Shown here piece by piece: positions 9,518 to 19,584 of a stretch of 64,000 bases of DNA (positions are counted from its first letter, which is position 1; each line of letters begins with the position of its first letter). A program made the position numbers and the translations under genes. The notes beneath the pieces are model-generated. The model was not told the DNA's origin. It did no database searches and was given only the letters and a program-made list of their open reading frames with translations. Location of the stretch: positions 11,178,769 to 11,242,768 of the forward strand of contig CM055100.1 of NCBI GenBank assembly GCA_029204225.1, given 5' to 3'. The DNA comes from Diphasiastrum complanatum (lineage: Eukaryota; Streptophyta; Lycopodiopsida; Lycopodiales; Lycopodiaceae).

Positions 9518-12500
9518 ATGCAAGTCGACAAATGGAGGCACAACTTTATCAAAGGATTTGTCAAGATTTTGCTGCTGTTGACATTTTTGCTTCAAACATT
9601 CTCCTGTACAGCAGGAGTAAATTCCGATGGACGTGCTTTGCTTTCTTTCAAATGGTCCATTTACAGCGACCCATACTTATCTCTGTCTGATTGGAATGAG
9701 TGGGATCCTACACCTTGCAACTGGTCAGGAATTTCGTGCCTGAAACTAGACAGTGACAAAAATCCTAGGGTGGTCAGTCTTCAACTTCCACATAAGGGGT
9801 TAGCTGGCTCTATTCCAAAAGAGCTTGGGAACCTGACTTATCTGAGGAACATAGACCTGCAAAATAATCAGCTTATTGGCATGCTCCACCAAGAACTGTT
9901 TGATGCTCTTTTTCTACGGAACATTATTTTGTCTGGAAACCAGCTCTCTGGAATCATACCAGCAGAAGTTGGTAATCTGACAGACCTTCTGTACTTGAAT
10001 CTGGGAAATAACCACTTAGTGGGAAGCATTCCAGATACCGTCACAAATTGTGCGAGCTTGGTGAGTCTAGTATTGAAAGAAAATGCATTTACAGGTAGCA
10101 TTCCTTATGGAATGGGTTCTAATCTTACCCTCTTGCAGCAGCTGGATCTATCCTCTAATCGTCTGACTGGAAGCATTCCAGCAGATTTGGGTGATCTTTC
10201 TCATTTGCAGGGCACATTGAATCTGTCATACAATCATCTTTCAGGCTTAATCCCAGCAACCTTGGGGAAAGTGCCCCTTAATGTAAGTTTGGATCTTCAA
10301 CAAAATGACTTGCGTGGGCCAATCCCTCAAACAGGGCGATTTGCAATTCAAGGACCAAGTGCATTTCTTGGAAATTCAGGCCTGTGTGGCTTTCCTCTGA
10401 AAGTGGAGTGCCCATCTTTTCCGTCTGAACCTTGGAATTTATCACCAGGCCTAGCAGCAACAGGATCCCCAGGCGCAACTGTGGTGATTCAGGGTTATGA
10501 AAGCAAGTCTCTTGGTATAAAACAGACTGTGGCAATTGCAGTGGGAGATGTGTTTGGGATTGCCGTCATAAGTCTAAGTTTCATCTACTGCTACATGCGT
10601 CACACTTTCAGAAAAGCAAAGAAGAATGCTAGGACTTTTTCAGAAAGAAACTCATTCAGATATTATGGAAGCAGCCCGAGGGAGGGTCCAGAAGGGAACT
10701 CTATAGCAACAGACCCTGCAGACCTTGTACGTTTCAGTAAAGATTTCAACTTTGAGTTGGATGATCTTTTGAAAGCATCAGCTTATGTGCTGGGGAAGTG
10801 TGGATCGGGAGTGGTGTATAAAGCTATTCTTGAAGGTGGGACAACTGTTGCCGTGAGAAGCCTTGGGATAGAAGGGGTTCAATACCATAAGGAAATAGGT
10901 AATCAATTGCAAATTATGGGTCAAGTCTTCCATCCAAATGTTGTACGCCTGAGAGCATATTTCTGGAGTGTCCAGGAGAAGCTGCTTGTGTATGACTTCA
11001 AGTCTGGTGGAAACTTATTAGCTGCTTTACAGGGTTGGTATTTCTGCCAGCGTCTCATTTCCCTCTGCTTTTTCGTACTAGGAACATTTTTCTTATTCAT
11101 TGTTGCCCTTGGAGAAACCAAAATCAATCAAGGGATGGCTAGCTCTCTTTGGCTTTCTGTTTAAATATCAACTCGCATTTCTTATCTCAGATGTGATGAA
11201 CCCTTGACCAGAATTTCTGTTGGTGCTTTTGAGGGTTAAAGCAGCTTCTAGCATGAGCACATGGCAGCTCACTATGGAAGCAATAGTCGTGAGGATGTGC
11301 TGGATTTACATCAAGCTTTTCTGCTGTGTACTTCTCCTTTGCTTGCATCTAAATGAGTGTTTTAGGTTCGAAGTTGTTTTCTGCATTAGGTGCAGGAGTT
11401 GGTTTTCCCTCCTGCATTCCAGAGCTGACGCACGTCTGGGGTGCAATGCTTTTCCTTGAAGGCCTTGGGCTTTAGGACTGGAGATATATTATCCACTATA
11501 AACAGTTGTTACTAATCCTGAAGGTCTGAGAAGGTTCCTAGTTTGAATATTTGAATCAGCCTTTCTTTATATTCATGATATTTAGAAATGAGAGTCCCTT
11601 TTCTAATTTGCCTTCTATTATGTGTACTTAACAGCACTATAAAACAGCTGCAGGTCAGAACTCCTTGCAATACAGTGTGCTTTGACTAGTTCTGTAGTTC
11701 CGCAAATGTAGGACATCATGTTCTTGAGCCCATGTAGGTCAGTTTTGTGTTTTGGAGGATCATATTCACCAATCATACACTTTTGGGTGCAGATATTATG
11801 TAGCATCTGTAACAATGTCTGTTAAGCTGTGAATAGTGTGATTGAACCGAATGCTGTTTCAGCACCCATGAACAGTATTGTTCATGCCTATAATCTGAAG
11901 GCAGGAACTGATGACTAGCAAATCCTTACTGTATGCAGCATGCAGAACTGCTAAAGGGCCTTTGCCATGGGCTACACGACTCAATATAGCGAAAGGAGCA
12001 GCAAGAGGCCTTGCTTATTTGCATGACTGTGGATTTGGGAAATATGTACATGGTGATATAAAACCCTCAAAAATTCTTCTCGATGAAAACATGGAAGCTT
12101 GCATTGCAGATTTTAACCTAGGAAAGCTTCAAAGCCTGTGTGATGTAGTCTGTGATGGGATGCTAGTTCCAGGCTCCAGGACTTGCAGCAATATCAGAGA
12201 AACAGCGATAGATGAATTACAACTGTTTAGATCTTCTCCATATCAGCCTCCAGACGCCTCAAAAAATCTGAGACCAACACAGAAATGGGATGTCTATGCT
12301 TTTGGTGTCATTTTGCTTGAGCTTCTTACAGGAAGGTCACTACCAGCAAAGCTTGCAGCATCTGAGTCGGATCTGGTGACATGGGTTCACACTTCGTCTC
12401 AAGGGAGTAAATCATTTTCTAAAGTACTGGATCCACTCCTTTTAGAAAGAATGCATGTACAACATGAAATGTTAGAGGTACTTCAAATAGCTCTCAGCTG

Positions 12501-12585
12501 TGTTGCAATTGCACCAGAACAGAGACCAAGAATGAAGCATATAGCCGAGTCTCTTGGGAAGATAGGTTGCTCATCGTCAAAGTGA
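9518..12585 (+). CDS. LRR receptor-like kinase (LRR-III type), two exons, probable pseudokinase
   Basis: Probable plasma-membrane receptor-like protein. Exon 1 (9518 to about 11033) encodes a hydrophobic signal peptide (residues 12-33), an LRR N-terminal cap ending PCNWSGISC, and about seven leucine-rich repeats (residues 85-290). A juxtamembrane linker, one membrane helix (about 338-358) and the N-lobe follow (LLKASAYVLGKCGSGVVYKA). Exon 2 (to TGA at 12585) encodes the C-lobe: YVHGDIKPSKILLD, IADFNLGKL and KWDVYAFGVILLELLTGR. The best splice by alignment length joins CAGG/GTTGGT at 11033 to TATGCAG/CATGC at 11939, giving about 720 residues. An alternative uses donor GTATTT (exon end 11037) with acceptor CTGAAG (exon start 11901) and adds about 14 residues; both keep frame. 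The layout fits the LRR-III clade that contains ZAR1-like proteins. The VAIK lysine is Arg (VAVR), HRD is HGD, KPSN is KPSK and DFG is DFN, so catalysis is doubtful. This is the only gene here with an intact frame. Confidence 0.85.
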
Positions 12586-12896
12586 TGAAAGATTGTTCTA
12601 CAGATCATGACAGCCATAATCTACAGTGCCTGGTCCAATGCCCTCCGCATCCTTATCCCAGGGGTGAAATATTTGAGCTACACTTAGACCTACAGATCAG
12701 TAACTAGTACTTTTTACTGGGCTCAGTAAATGCAATTAGCATTTGTTAGGACTCAGGAGTCTTCTTAAGCTTAGAGTTTATTATTCCATCAGTGGTTGAC
12801 ATGCTTATTCACAATGAAGAGTTACCGGTTTTTAAGGTATAAAATACAGAAACAGATTTGTTCTTCAGGTATTTAAGGTAAAAAATACAGATCTGT

Positions 12897-13049
12897 TTAC
12901 TTTCTAAGGAACAGCAAAATTTTAATCAGTTGTAACAGTACACTATCTGAAAGGCCCCATAAAGCATCCTCCTCTGGCTCTTCTTCAAATGTATAATCCT
13001 CTTTCACTGGCTCTTCAGATGTATAATCCTCTTTCACTGCATCTACATC
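12897..13049 (-). CDS. Terminal exon of an unidentified gene, acidic repeat
   Basis: On the minus strand a TTTTCCAG acceptor precedes an open exon of 50 codons ending in TAA at 12897. It encodes two near-identical units, VKEDYTSEEP and VKEDYTFEEEP, then EEDALWGLSDSVLLQ and a hydrophobic end LIKILLFLRK. A branch-point-like TTAAC lies just upstream of the acceptor. The exon is convergent with the kinase gene and ends about 310 bp from its stop. Just upstream, 13085-13160 also reads open (RKYKEALSRIEKCLDFDD), but I cannot link it. I do not recognise the protein. It may be a real 3' exon or a fragment. Confidence 0.4.
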   Translation of the reverse strand, partial: DVDAVKEDYTSEEPVKEDYTFEEEPEEDALWGLSDSVLLQLIKILLFLRK

Positions 13050-13805
13050 CTGGAAAATCGTTAACAGCATTTTCAGAAAGGCCTAGTGAGAAGGTCATCA
13101 AAGTCAAGACATTTTTCTATTCTAGAAAGGGCTTCTTTGTATTTTCTTTTTAGTATCATATATACAGTTTTCCACACCCTCGTGTTAATTCTATACATCA
13201 CATCACAACCGTTGTAGAAATTTGTATACATACATACCTCAAGGGGATAATGTGGACACTATGCACACCGCCATACTTCATGTAAGATTTTCACATCCTT
13301 AAAAATTAAACATGGATTTTATTCAATTTTCCATCAGTTTAAATATGTTGTGTACCCATTTGACCAAAAGGACAAGAGTTGGACAAATTTTGATGAGATG
13401 CGAGAATGAAAAAAAAATGTTACATATTGTTGATTTGCCAAAGAACCATTTGGATTCCTTGCTCAAGTCTTATACAATTGAATTAGAAAAATTATTGTGA
13501 ATCATAGAAAGTGAAATCATTTTCAAATTTGAGCTAATACGTTATATTTTATGTTAATACATTGTATTTTATTTTTTTGTATTAAGCACATTTGTGACTG
13601 TTTGGTGATATTGGATTTCAATGTTGAGTTGTAGATTTATTGAAAGTTTGCTCTCTAATGTTATGTGATTGATCTGAATTTCATTAAATATTTTATTACT
13701 AAACATGATTAATCTAAATGTGCTGCAATATCTGAGATACAAATATTGTCATATTAATCATTTTAAATTTAGCATGTGCAATGAGATTATAAATCGAAGA
13801 GTTAG
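13050..13805. other. AT-rich spacer
   Basis: No supported gene. A 62-codon plus-strand ORF at 13312-13500 shows no family features. Confidence 0.3.
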
Positions 13806-16132
13806 TTACATTGAAAAGAGATTTATCATATAATGCGTAATATGATCTTCATTCCAGGCGTCTTTAACTGCATCCACAAACTCAATTGTTGATTTCTCAA
13901 TTAGTAGGACATCAGTATCAGACAATTTATCTTTTCTGAGCAATTTGACCATGTTGTCAAACTTCGTCCAGATTTCAACTTTTTTAATTCTCGTTTTTTT
14001 TTTTTTCAAAATCCTTTGTGGCATTGAGTACATTTATCCAAATTGAATACTAGATTTTAGTCGGTTTTTCGGAATGATTTGATAAGAAACGACGAGCTTT
14101 GGATCTTTCTATATTTGGTTTGCATGGGATGTTTCTCGTTTTCCCTGAAAGCTTCTCGTCCTTTTGTATTTTAATGTGTTTTTTATGAAGTCTCGCTTTT
14201 GTTAAAATTTCATTCAATCGAGCTATTGCCTTTTTGGCTAATGACTCTGGCTTAGTATTCCAAGCAAACCAAATATGAAGGTATATCAATTTTTCGATAA
14301 TTCTAACCTTTCCATGTAGTGTACAAATGTGAACATTTTTAAGCGGAATCGGTACTACTGGTTTCCAAGTCGGATCTTCTATATCTTTTGAAACTCTTGT
14401 GCTCTTCGACATGTCATGTGTAGTTTTCATGCAATAGAGGCATGTATGTTTTGAATTTTCTCCATGTGAGACGTTGAACATGCACTTCAACAATTTCAGA
14501 TCTCCAGCCAAATGCCATTCCACCTTAAAATAACCTATTCCAGGAACATTGAGTGGTGTATCACTCATATGATTCTTAATTATCTCTGAATATTCTGTTT
14601 TACTAAAAATCCAAAATAGAATGTCATGATATATTTTTAAAACCTGTTTGAAACACAAAATCATGAACTATTTTAGGAGAATTGAACTCAGACCTATAAT
14701 AACAAAACAATATTAGCTTAAAACACAAAATTATTAATTCTCGAAATGAATTAGTTGCTAGTACTCAATAAAATAGATTTAAACCTGGAACGCTGCCGAC
14801 CACCAAATATTATTTTCGGACTGCACACTGAAATCAAGACTCTCCGAGTTTATCGTATTGCTTAATGCTTTATTCATAAATGTAACACTAATCCTTTCCA
14901 GCTTTTGTCCCTTTATTACTTCTGATTCATCTAACTTGAGAACTAATATCAATTTTCAACACTTTCCTTTGTGATTCCATAAAACTTTACAATAAATCTC
15001 AATAAATGATTCAGAACTACAAACATATTATTGGTAGAATCATATGACAAAGTGCCATGTTTTGAATTATAAATTTCATTTATATGGTAAGGAACACCAA
15101 TGATGTTTTGCAAACCCCTGTTTAACACATCCCTCTCTAATTTGATTTGAAAGAGCCGGGAAATAGGAATTTTTTTTATATGTACTTGTCCAAATGCCTC
15201 CTTGATAATTTTAAACATTGTGTCATATGCATCCCTGCTAATACCAGAATAATCACATGCTCCTTGTATCAATTTTCGGTCAATGATCTTGCCGACTTCG
15301 CCCATAAGGGCCTCTGCAATCTTAAACTTGATTCGAGAATATCGTTGATTTCCAAGTAGACTCGTCGTTGACTTGGCTGTAATTACTGCACTCAAAAACT
15401 TTCCAATCATGTCCTTGTCTTTCAGATTTTCATTGGTGACTAAAGTTGATCTGCAAAATAAAAATAAGATTTAGAAAAAACAATTCACAACCATTGAGTG
15501 CTAGGTGAAACAAAACACATGAATAGTTTAAAACATAATCTTACTTGAAAGCATATATATGTTTTTTTTCGTTGACTCCCACTTGTTGAAAGCTCGTCAA
15601 TACTTTTTAAAATAACTCTTTTTTGCTTATTGTTTAGTATTTTCTTCTATAATGTGTTTACTTCTACATTTATTTGACAATATGAGGTACGCAATGTTTG
15701 TACAATTAGTTTCATATTGTCAGTTTCTTGCAAACGAAAAATATCTATTTTCAAGATTTCATTCTCTTCTTTTGTTTGCAAAAAAAGAGTTTCTTTTTCT
15801 CGGTAGTCAGTAAGCAAACCATTCAACATATTTTCCAAACAATGGATTTTTTTCATTAAATTGCTAATGCCATAACTTTTCAATCTTTCACAATAACCCA
15901 ATAGACCATTGTGTCCTTCAGACAAAAACAATATGAGTTGTGTGACCGATCTAAAATTTGGATGTTGCATTGAGCTTGGATCGATTGGATACAAACTTCC
16001 ATCAACCCATAGATCACAATGTTTCCTGTCTTCCATCCTTTGGTGAGTTGGTAAGGTGGATCCTTTTAGATTTTTTCTCGACAATGGAGTATATTCTGTG
16101 GGAAGATCAATATGGAGATGATAATTAGACAT
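13806..16132 (-). pseudogene. Decayed multi-exon coding region of an unknown family
   Basis: Minus-strand coding can be followed for over 2 kb. The start at 16132 (MSNYHLHIDLP) is followed by a coiled-coil-like stretch (LENMLNGLLTDYREKETLF, ENEILKIDIFRLQE). An in-frame TAG at 15649-15647 interrupts it. After a gap the next block, 15440-14949, contains GISRDAYDTMFKIIKEAFG and LRFIVKFYGIT. Open sequence to a donor near 14785 (KGQKLERISVTFMNKALSN, NNIWWSAAFQ) needs frameshifts. The block at 14610-14050 holds VEWHLAGDLKLLKCMF, a CLYC pair and VHICTLHGKVRIIEKLIYL. After another stop and a poly-A frameshift the last block reads WTKFDNMVKLLRKDKLSD and IEFVDAVKDAWNEDHI. Several junctions look like introns (TTTTATTTTGCAG acceptor near 15448), but the phases do not all agree. 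The CxxC followed by a conserved His-rich segment recalls uncharacterised transposase-like proteins, but I cannot name the family. Confidence 0.5.
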
Positions 16133-16254
16133 CTTAATAGTCGATAAATTAATCTAGTAGAAAACCAATTAGCTTTATTTTTGTTTCGGGCCATGGGTGG
16201 ACATGTTATAGTCTAATGAGAAACTAACTTTCAAAAACTATTCCATTTGGAAAG

Positions 16255-16620
16255 TGAGGATGAAATCACTACTTGTGATCCATGACTCTTTGATATTGTT
16301 TTAGGAGTTGAGGAAGAGACTCAAGCTGCCCAAGAACAATTAAAATACAAGAAGAGGGCAAGATTAGCCTTGCATTGCTTAAAGTTGAATGTAAGCAATG
16401 ACCTCTTGAAAGAGGTGGCTTATTGTGCCTCATCAAAAGAGGCTTGAGATTCACTTAAGAACATTTATGAATCCAACAACACTTCAAGAGTGCTTATGCT
16501 AAGGAATTTGATCTTGCAAAGCATGAGGGGAAGTGGAGAAAATGGACAAGAGTATGTCCTAAGAATTAAGTCTTTAAACAAAGAATTGGGATCTATAGGA
16601 GAGAAAATCCAAGATAATAA
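16255..16620 (+). pseudogene. Ty1/copia gag (UBN2-type) remnant
   Basis: The frame reads EEETQAAQEQLKYKKRAR, LALHCLKLNVSNDLLKEV, then after one TGA SLKNIYESNNTSRVLMLRN and EYVLRIKSLNKELGSIGE. This is the typical plant copia gag core, where LW..L...Y....... and the helical linker form the nucleocapsid precursor. No zinc knuckle remains. It is plus strand, opposite to the copia-2 LTR that follows, so it belongs to a different copy. Confidence 0.65.
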
Positions 16621-16918
16621 ACTAATACAAGTGATTTTTGTGATGCCATGTATTTGTTAAATAATGAATATTTTCTCAAATATGGCAATTCATACTTGGA
16701 AATGAAGACATGTGCTGGACAAATATATATTATGAACACGCCTATATCATTTTTTGAAATATAAGTGCTAAGGACTTGTCTTCCACTGAAGGACACGACC
16801 TCCAGAACTGAAACGACGCCTGGAATATGAAGCGACTAGATTCGTATCACTTTAAACTAGAGTAAAGTAAACTCTTAGTGAAAGTTACTTTCAATGATGT
16901 GATTTATATGTATTTATT

Positions 16919-17565
16919 GTGAAGGATAATAGATCATTATGATCCAATCCACTTGAAAGATCTTTGGTTAGAAAGAGAAATACACTACCAATCTCACCAA
17001 TGTAGAAAAATCAGCATCTACACACAAAATGAGATGCAAACACTAGTAGAACTTGATCAAACTTGAATGAAATGATAAAGTATTGTTGATGTCCGTACAA
17101 AATTAGCAATCTACTATATTTCACACGTGTGGATCAAAAAATAACAAATATAGATCATTCTACACATAAAATTGCATGCAATCACAAACATAGTGTACCA
17201 ATGGATAGTAGAACCCAAGAGAACCATGTATAAGCATGAAATGAGATAGAGAAGAGAGAAGATATGTCTCTCCATGAGTTACATCCTTTTATAACAGGTC
17301 CAAAACCTATTTGGCCACTTGGCTTTCCCTCCAAAATGCTAACCCTACTATTTTTGGGCCTAGATTCAAAGTATCCAACATCCAAATTGGAATCTACTCA
17401 AACTCGTCTTCTAACTATCCCACACTTTCAAAATGTGTTTATTCAAATGACATTTAGACTAATGAACTTTGAAAAGTCAATATCTAAGTCTAAAAACAAA
17501 GTTGACCTCAATATGCCAAATATGGAAATATAACAAATATGATCAAATTAGTTGAATCTTTCACA
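16919..17565 (-). mobile_element. copia-2 copy D 3' LTR
   Basis: Read on the minus strand it begins TGTGAAAGATTC and ends TTATCCTTCACA, so both ends carry the TGTGAA inverted repeat of this family. A TATAAAA box (minus strand, about 17295-17288) lies inside. It adjoins the copia RNase H end at 17566. The same LTR is found at 22439-23004, and relatives at 35825-36479 and 51591-52017. Confidence 0.8.
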
Positions 17566-18273
17566 CTCCCTCTTCAACTAGTTTTAGCATAGACTTTGAT
17601 AACACTCCAAGTGAAGTCCTATGATTCATGAACAAGTCCTTTCCCAATGCTTTGGTGAAGATATCAACTACACATTCCCTTGAAGACACATTTTGAAGTT
17701 CCACCTCCTTTGCAATGACTTGCTCCCTCACAAAATGTTGCAATATCAATTATGACTTGACCATGAATGAGTGACATAATGAGCTTCCAATAGCTTCATT
17801 TCCATCAACAAAACCAACCAAGAATGCTAGTACAAATCCAACATCAAAACAATGCTCACCAATGTAGCTAGTTTTACCATATCTTGACAATTTGCACACA
17901 TCTACATGAAAATTCTCAAACATGAGATAGTAGAAGTAAAGTAGACTTGAACAACACTTCCTTGCTACTCCTTTGACCTTACTTGAGTCTTCAATAAGCT
18001 GCAAAAATAGATCCATAACATCTTTGCCAATTACCTCTCCTTTGATGCTCTTGATTAGCTCCAAATTGCCAACTTCCCTTTTGACTAGTTGAAGCTCTTT
18101 GAGATCAACCTCTTGATCTTCAACTTGACCATCAAAGTCATTGAAAAAACTTTGTTTTCTTCATAAGAGCTTGATACTCAAGATCCATTGCTTGGATCCA
18201 CTCCTCTTCTTTCCTTGCTTGATCTACACGTGTAGGTTCATCCAAAGAGGTTAGGAAAGCAACATAATTTTCA
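17566..18273 (-). pseudogene. copia-2 copy D internal remnant
   Basis: Reading from 18273 down, the minus strand encodes the start of the RT region (FLTSLDEPTRVDQARKEEEW, IQAMDLEYQALMK). A spacer segment follows (LELIKSIKGEVIGKDV), shared with copy C at 35100. Last comes the RNase H end, HFVREQVIAKEVELQ and DIFTKALGKDLFMNHR. The polymerase core between these is deleted and several stops interrupt the frames. Confidence 0.7.
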
Positions 18274-18365
18274 GAAACTATCGATCTCTCCAGAAATGAA
18301 CTGATAGGAGAAATCCACTCAGAGCTAAATCAGCTACAGAATCTTGAGTTGTTAAACCTGCTTTC
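18274..18365 (+). pseudogene. Captured leucine-rich-repeat fragment
   Basis: Between copia-2 D and a copia-1 LTR scrap, the plus strand reads TIDLSRNELIGEIHSELNQL followed by QNLELLNLLSAM. This fits one LRR unit and the start of the next in the plant extracellular consensus (IDLSxNxLxGEIPxEL). It does not match any repeat of the kinase at 9518. It is probably a host receptor fragment left or carried between retroelements. It is short, so some risk of coincidence remains. Confidence 0.45.
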
Positions 18366-18412
18366 TGCAATGAGACATTCCCTTATTCTTGGGCGAGCTT
18401 CCCAACATGCAG

Positions 18413-18787
18413 GTGTTGTTCTTGTGGGGAAATTCGTTCACGGAAAATGAAAAGAAATTCTTTCATGCATGACTACGCCTATCAATTTCAAACAAAACAT
18501 TGGTGATAGAAATCACGTTCGTTAGTACTACAGTGATTACGTAGCCAAACATTAAGCATCAAAACATCAGACTAATATTTTGTCGCGAAGACAAATTATT
18601 AGTCGCGAATAAGTCGCGAAGAGGTAGACTAATAATCAGTCGTGAATTAGTCGCGAACAGCTAGACAAATTATTAGGCGCGAAGAGCAGATAGCCAGATT
18701 AAGCAATTAGATAGCGAGATAGAACGTAGAAAAGCATTGCAGTATTGACACAAATCTGAACGCAGAACCAAACAGAGCTTCAGTCCC
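18413..18787 (-). mobile_element. copia-1 LTR fragment
   Basis: This contains the family-specific blocks GCATGACTACGCCTATCA, GATAGAAATCACG, ACGTAGCCAAACATTAAGC and the repeated TAGTCGCGAA units, also seen at 23715-24955, 25060-25505 and 28979-30149. It stops abruptly where the gypsy-1 LTR begins. Confidence 0.75.
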
Positions 18788-19344
18788 GGAGGCGAAACCG
18801 AAATGGTAATCATCCCCAAGAATCAACTTTATTAAATTTGAAAGAGGTTACATTCATACATAGATTGATCGATCTCGGGCCCACCAACATGTGCTGGGCA
18901 TTGTGCTTGGCTCGTGCTGGTAGAGGGAGCTGAGACCTGGCGACTGGATTCCTAGCGCTGGTTGAGCTGCCCAATTTCTATCTATCGGACTCCCCCTATA
19001 GTTCTGGTGTGATTCGGCGCACCCCCTCTGTCCTGAAATATAGTGCTTTTGGTAAAGCACGCTTTTTAGGACTTAGTTTTTATTTGGGTGATTAAGCCTG
19101 GCAGAATCAGTCTGGCTCCCGGACATGGGTCCCGGGAGCCGTCTCGGCGGCAGAATCAACTTGCTTCCTAACTAGGCCATGACTCGAGCTCCAGAGCTAG
19201 CTCATGACTTGTGACTACTTGACTGGCTCACCACAGGTCAGAGGCTCAGTCCTTGACATTCTAACTTGCTCTGGGACCTTAAGGAGTGTCACCCCTTAGA
19301 GTCTTACAGGGCACGCTGGGTGCACCTGAGTCAACTTTACAACA
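18788..19344 (-). mobile_element. gypsy-1 copy A 3' LTR
   Basis: On the minus strand it starts TGTTGTAAAGTTGACTCAGG at 19344 after the polypurine GAGAGGA. It runs to CGGTTTCGCCTCCGGGACT, where it joins copia-1 sequence. The last ~35 bases present in copy B are missing. Confidence 0.8.
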
Positions 19345-19584
19345 TCCTCTCATTGTTTGAAAAAGCTGATGTCCTCATCAGGGCCAAACTAGACCTAGGA
19401 CGCATGGCATGGGCTTAATTCACCGGCCTTAACAACTTTGAATTAAAAATACATTGGCAGTAGCACATGAAAAGTGTGGATCAAGTTCACTTACGTAAAA
19501 CATGCGTAAAGTTGCAAGTGATTTATTGACAAACTTAAGAAAGATATCTGGAAGTTCCTTGAACTTGAGAGTGGCCATGAGTGT

